Origin: Achromobacter sp.
GTDB taxonomy: Bacteria; Pseudomonadota; Gammaproteobacteria; Burkholderiales; Burkholderiaceae_B
Reading direction: 5' to 3'
Assembly (NCBI GenBank): GCA_003454835.1
Contig: DMTA01000535.1
Location: forward strand, 1-5,714
Length of the DNA: 5,714 bases
Shown: positions 4,764 to 5,714 of the stretch, in pieces
Numbering within the stretch: position 1 is the stretch's first letter
Layout of the letters: every line of letters starts with the position of its first letter
The notes under the pieces: generated by a model
The model's database searches: none
Seen by the model: only the letters and a program-made list of their open reading frames with translations
What the model was told of the DNA's origin: nothing
Translations under genes and position numbers: made by a program

Positions 4764-5714
4764 ATGCGGCGACTGCGAACGTGGTTCTTCGGCCTGATCT
4801 GCCTGGGGCTGTCACTCTCTTTTCCCGCCATGGCGCAGACCAAGCTGAGCAACGCTCAGCTTGATCAGTTGATGGCGCCAGTGGCGCTCTATCCGGACGC
4901 GCTGCTGTCGCAGATCCTGATGGGATCCACGTACCCCGATGACGTCGCGGCGGCGGCCAAATGGTCGGCCGCGAACGCCAACCAGTCTGGCGACGACGCC
5001 GTGCGCGCCGTCGACGCCGAAACCTGGGATCCCAGCGTCAAGTCGCTGGTGGCCTTTCCCTCGGTCATGGACATGATGGGCCGCGAGCCCGGCTGGGTGA
5101 AGTCCGTGGGCGACGCGTTCCTGGCGCAACCCGAAGCCGTCATGGATTCCGTTCAGCGGCTGCGCACACAGGCGCAAAAGGCCGGCAACCTGAAAAGCAC
5201 GCCGCAGCAGACGGTCAAGACCACCACCGCCAATGAGAAGACTGTCGTGGTGATCGAACCGGCCGATCCCCAGGTGGTCTACGTGCCCAGTTACAACCCT
5301 TCGGTGGTCTACGGCGCGTGGGCATACCCCTCGTATCCGCCTTATTACTATCCCCCGCCGCCGGGGTCGGTGTTTGCGAGCTCGCTGGTGGCCGGGATCG
5401 GATTCGGCATTGGCGTGGCGGCGATCAATTCAATGTGGGGCGACGCCAACTGGGGCCGAGGAGACGTCGATATCGATGTGAACCGCTACAACAACATCAA
5501 CGTCAACAACCGCATCGACCGCGACAACATCAACAACAACCGTTCGACCTGGCAGCACAACGCCGCCAATCGCGGCAATACGCCCTATGCGGATCAGGCC
5601 AGCCGCCAGCGCTTCGATAGCCAGCGGCAGGCCGGTCTGCAGAACCGGGCTCAGGCGGGCGGCCAGAGTCAACGGGCCGCCGGCGCGGCGCCGGCGGCAG
5701 GATCCCGCGAGGCC
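4764..5714 (+). CDS. DUF3300-family exported protein, 3' end beyond window
   Basis: The reading frame stays open for 317 codons to the window edge, so the C-terminus is missing. Residues 1-24 form a signal peptide: MRRLR, a hydrophobic core, then cleavage after PAMA before QTK. The mature start (LSNAQLDQLMAPVALYPDALLSQIL) is the hallmark of DUF3300 proteins. VVVIEPADPQVVYVPSYNPSVVYG at 161-184 is the other conserved block. After it come a Tyr/Pro-rich stretch (YPSYPPYYYPPPPG, 188-201), a glycine-rich hydrophobic segment (206-222) that might contact the membrane, an Asn-rich segment (about 240-260), and a Gln/Arg/Ala-rich low-complexity tail. Family members are envelope proteins of unknown function. 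It is transcribed divergently from the usp gene. Family is confident; role is unknown. Confidence 0.92.
   Translation, partial: MRRLRTWFFGLICLGLSLSFPAMAQTKLSNAQLDQLMAPVALYPDALLSQILMGSTYPDDVAAAAKWSAANANQSGDDAVRAVDAETWDPSVKSLVAFPSVMDMMGREPGWVKSVGDAFLAQPEAVMDSVQRLRTQAQKAGNLKSTPQQTVKTTTANEKTVVVIEPADPQVVYVPSYNPSVVYGAWAYPSYPPYYYPPPPGSVFASSLVAGIGFGIGVAAINSMWGDANWGRGDVDIDVNRYNNINVNNRIDRDNINNNRSTWQHNAANRGNTPYADQASRQRFDSQRQAGLQNRAQAGGQSQRAAGAAPAAGSREA
4841..4863 (+). repeat. Perfect 10-bp hairpin inside the DUF3300 coding region
   Basis: CAAGCTGAGC (4841-4850) and GCTCAGCTTG (4854-4863) are exact reverse complements around a 3-nt AAC loop. It spans codons 26-34, immediately after the predicted signal peptide. 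It may slow translation or affect mRNA stability, or it may be chance. Confidence 0.7.

Noticed and set aside
4010..4864. 284-codon + strand frame across the usp gene and intergenic region
   Set aside because: It is antisense to the clear Usp protein, shows no family motif, has low-quality composition, and runs into the start of the DUF3300 gene in another frame.
1..5714. CRISPR array, tRNA/rRNA, insertion sequence or attachment sites
   Set aside because: I found no regularly spaced repeats, cloverleaf, transposase frame or flanking direct repeats on reading both strands.

Overview
The window is GC-rich with strong codon-position bias. Its gene content suits a beta-proteobacterium of the Burkholderiales, plausibly an Alcaligenaceae member such as Achromobacter or Bordetella. 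That placement is inferred from composition and protein style, not from a marker gene.

Layout, left to right. (1) Positions 1-801 (+) hold the 3' part of a multi-pass membrane transporter-like gene. It is interrupted by one in-frame TGA at 352-354, yet reads well in the same frame on both sides. A symmetrical hairpin terminator follows at 820-847. (2) A short regulatory gap contains a GTATAC-centred element. (3) A tight three-gene + strand operon follows: an NAD(P)-dependent aldehyde dehydrogenase (973-2433), a GlcG/HbpS-type (DUF336) small protein (2463-2942), and a BenC/XylZ-like flavin reductase with an N-terminal plant-type 2Fe-2S domain (2954-3961). Gaps are 29 and 11 nt. The operon ends at a perfect 15-bp GC stem-loop (3966-4003). 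(4) A convergent universal stress protein gene lies on the minus strand (4046-4483). (5) A 280-nt divergent intergenic region carries a putative usp promoter with an inverted repeat in its spacer, and two related small palindromes in opposite orientation (4581-4593 and 4631-4645). (6) A DUF3300-type exported protein begins at 4764 (+) and runs off the right edge. It has a signal peptide and a perfect 10-bp hairpin just after the signal-peptide codons.

How the genes may work together: the reductase is of the kind that passes electrons from NAD(P)H through FAD and a 2Fe-2S centre to an oxygenase. The aldehyde dehydrogenase would oxidise an aldehyde product, and the DUF336 protein may bind heme or a related cofactor. 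No oxygenase is present in the window, so the substrate and pathway remain open. The transporter, stress protein and DUF3300 gene look functionally separate from this operon.

I see no RNA genes, CRISPR array, transposase or phage gene, and no clearly novel multi-gene system. The best leads are the interrupted transporter, the oxygenase-less redox operon with its DUF336 protein, and the small palindromes and hairpins around the usp/DUF3300 divergent region.
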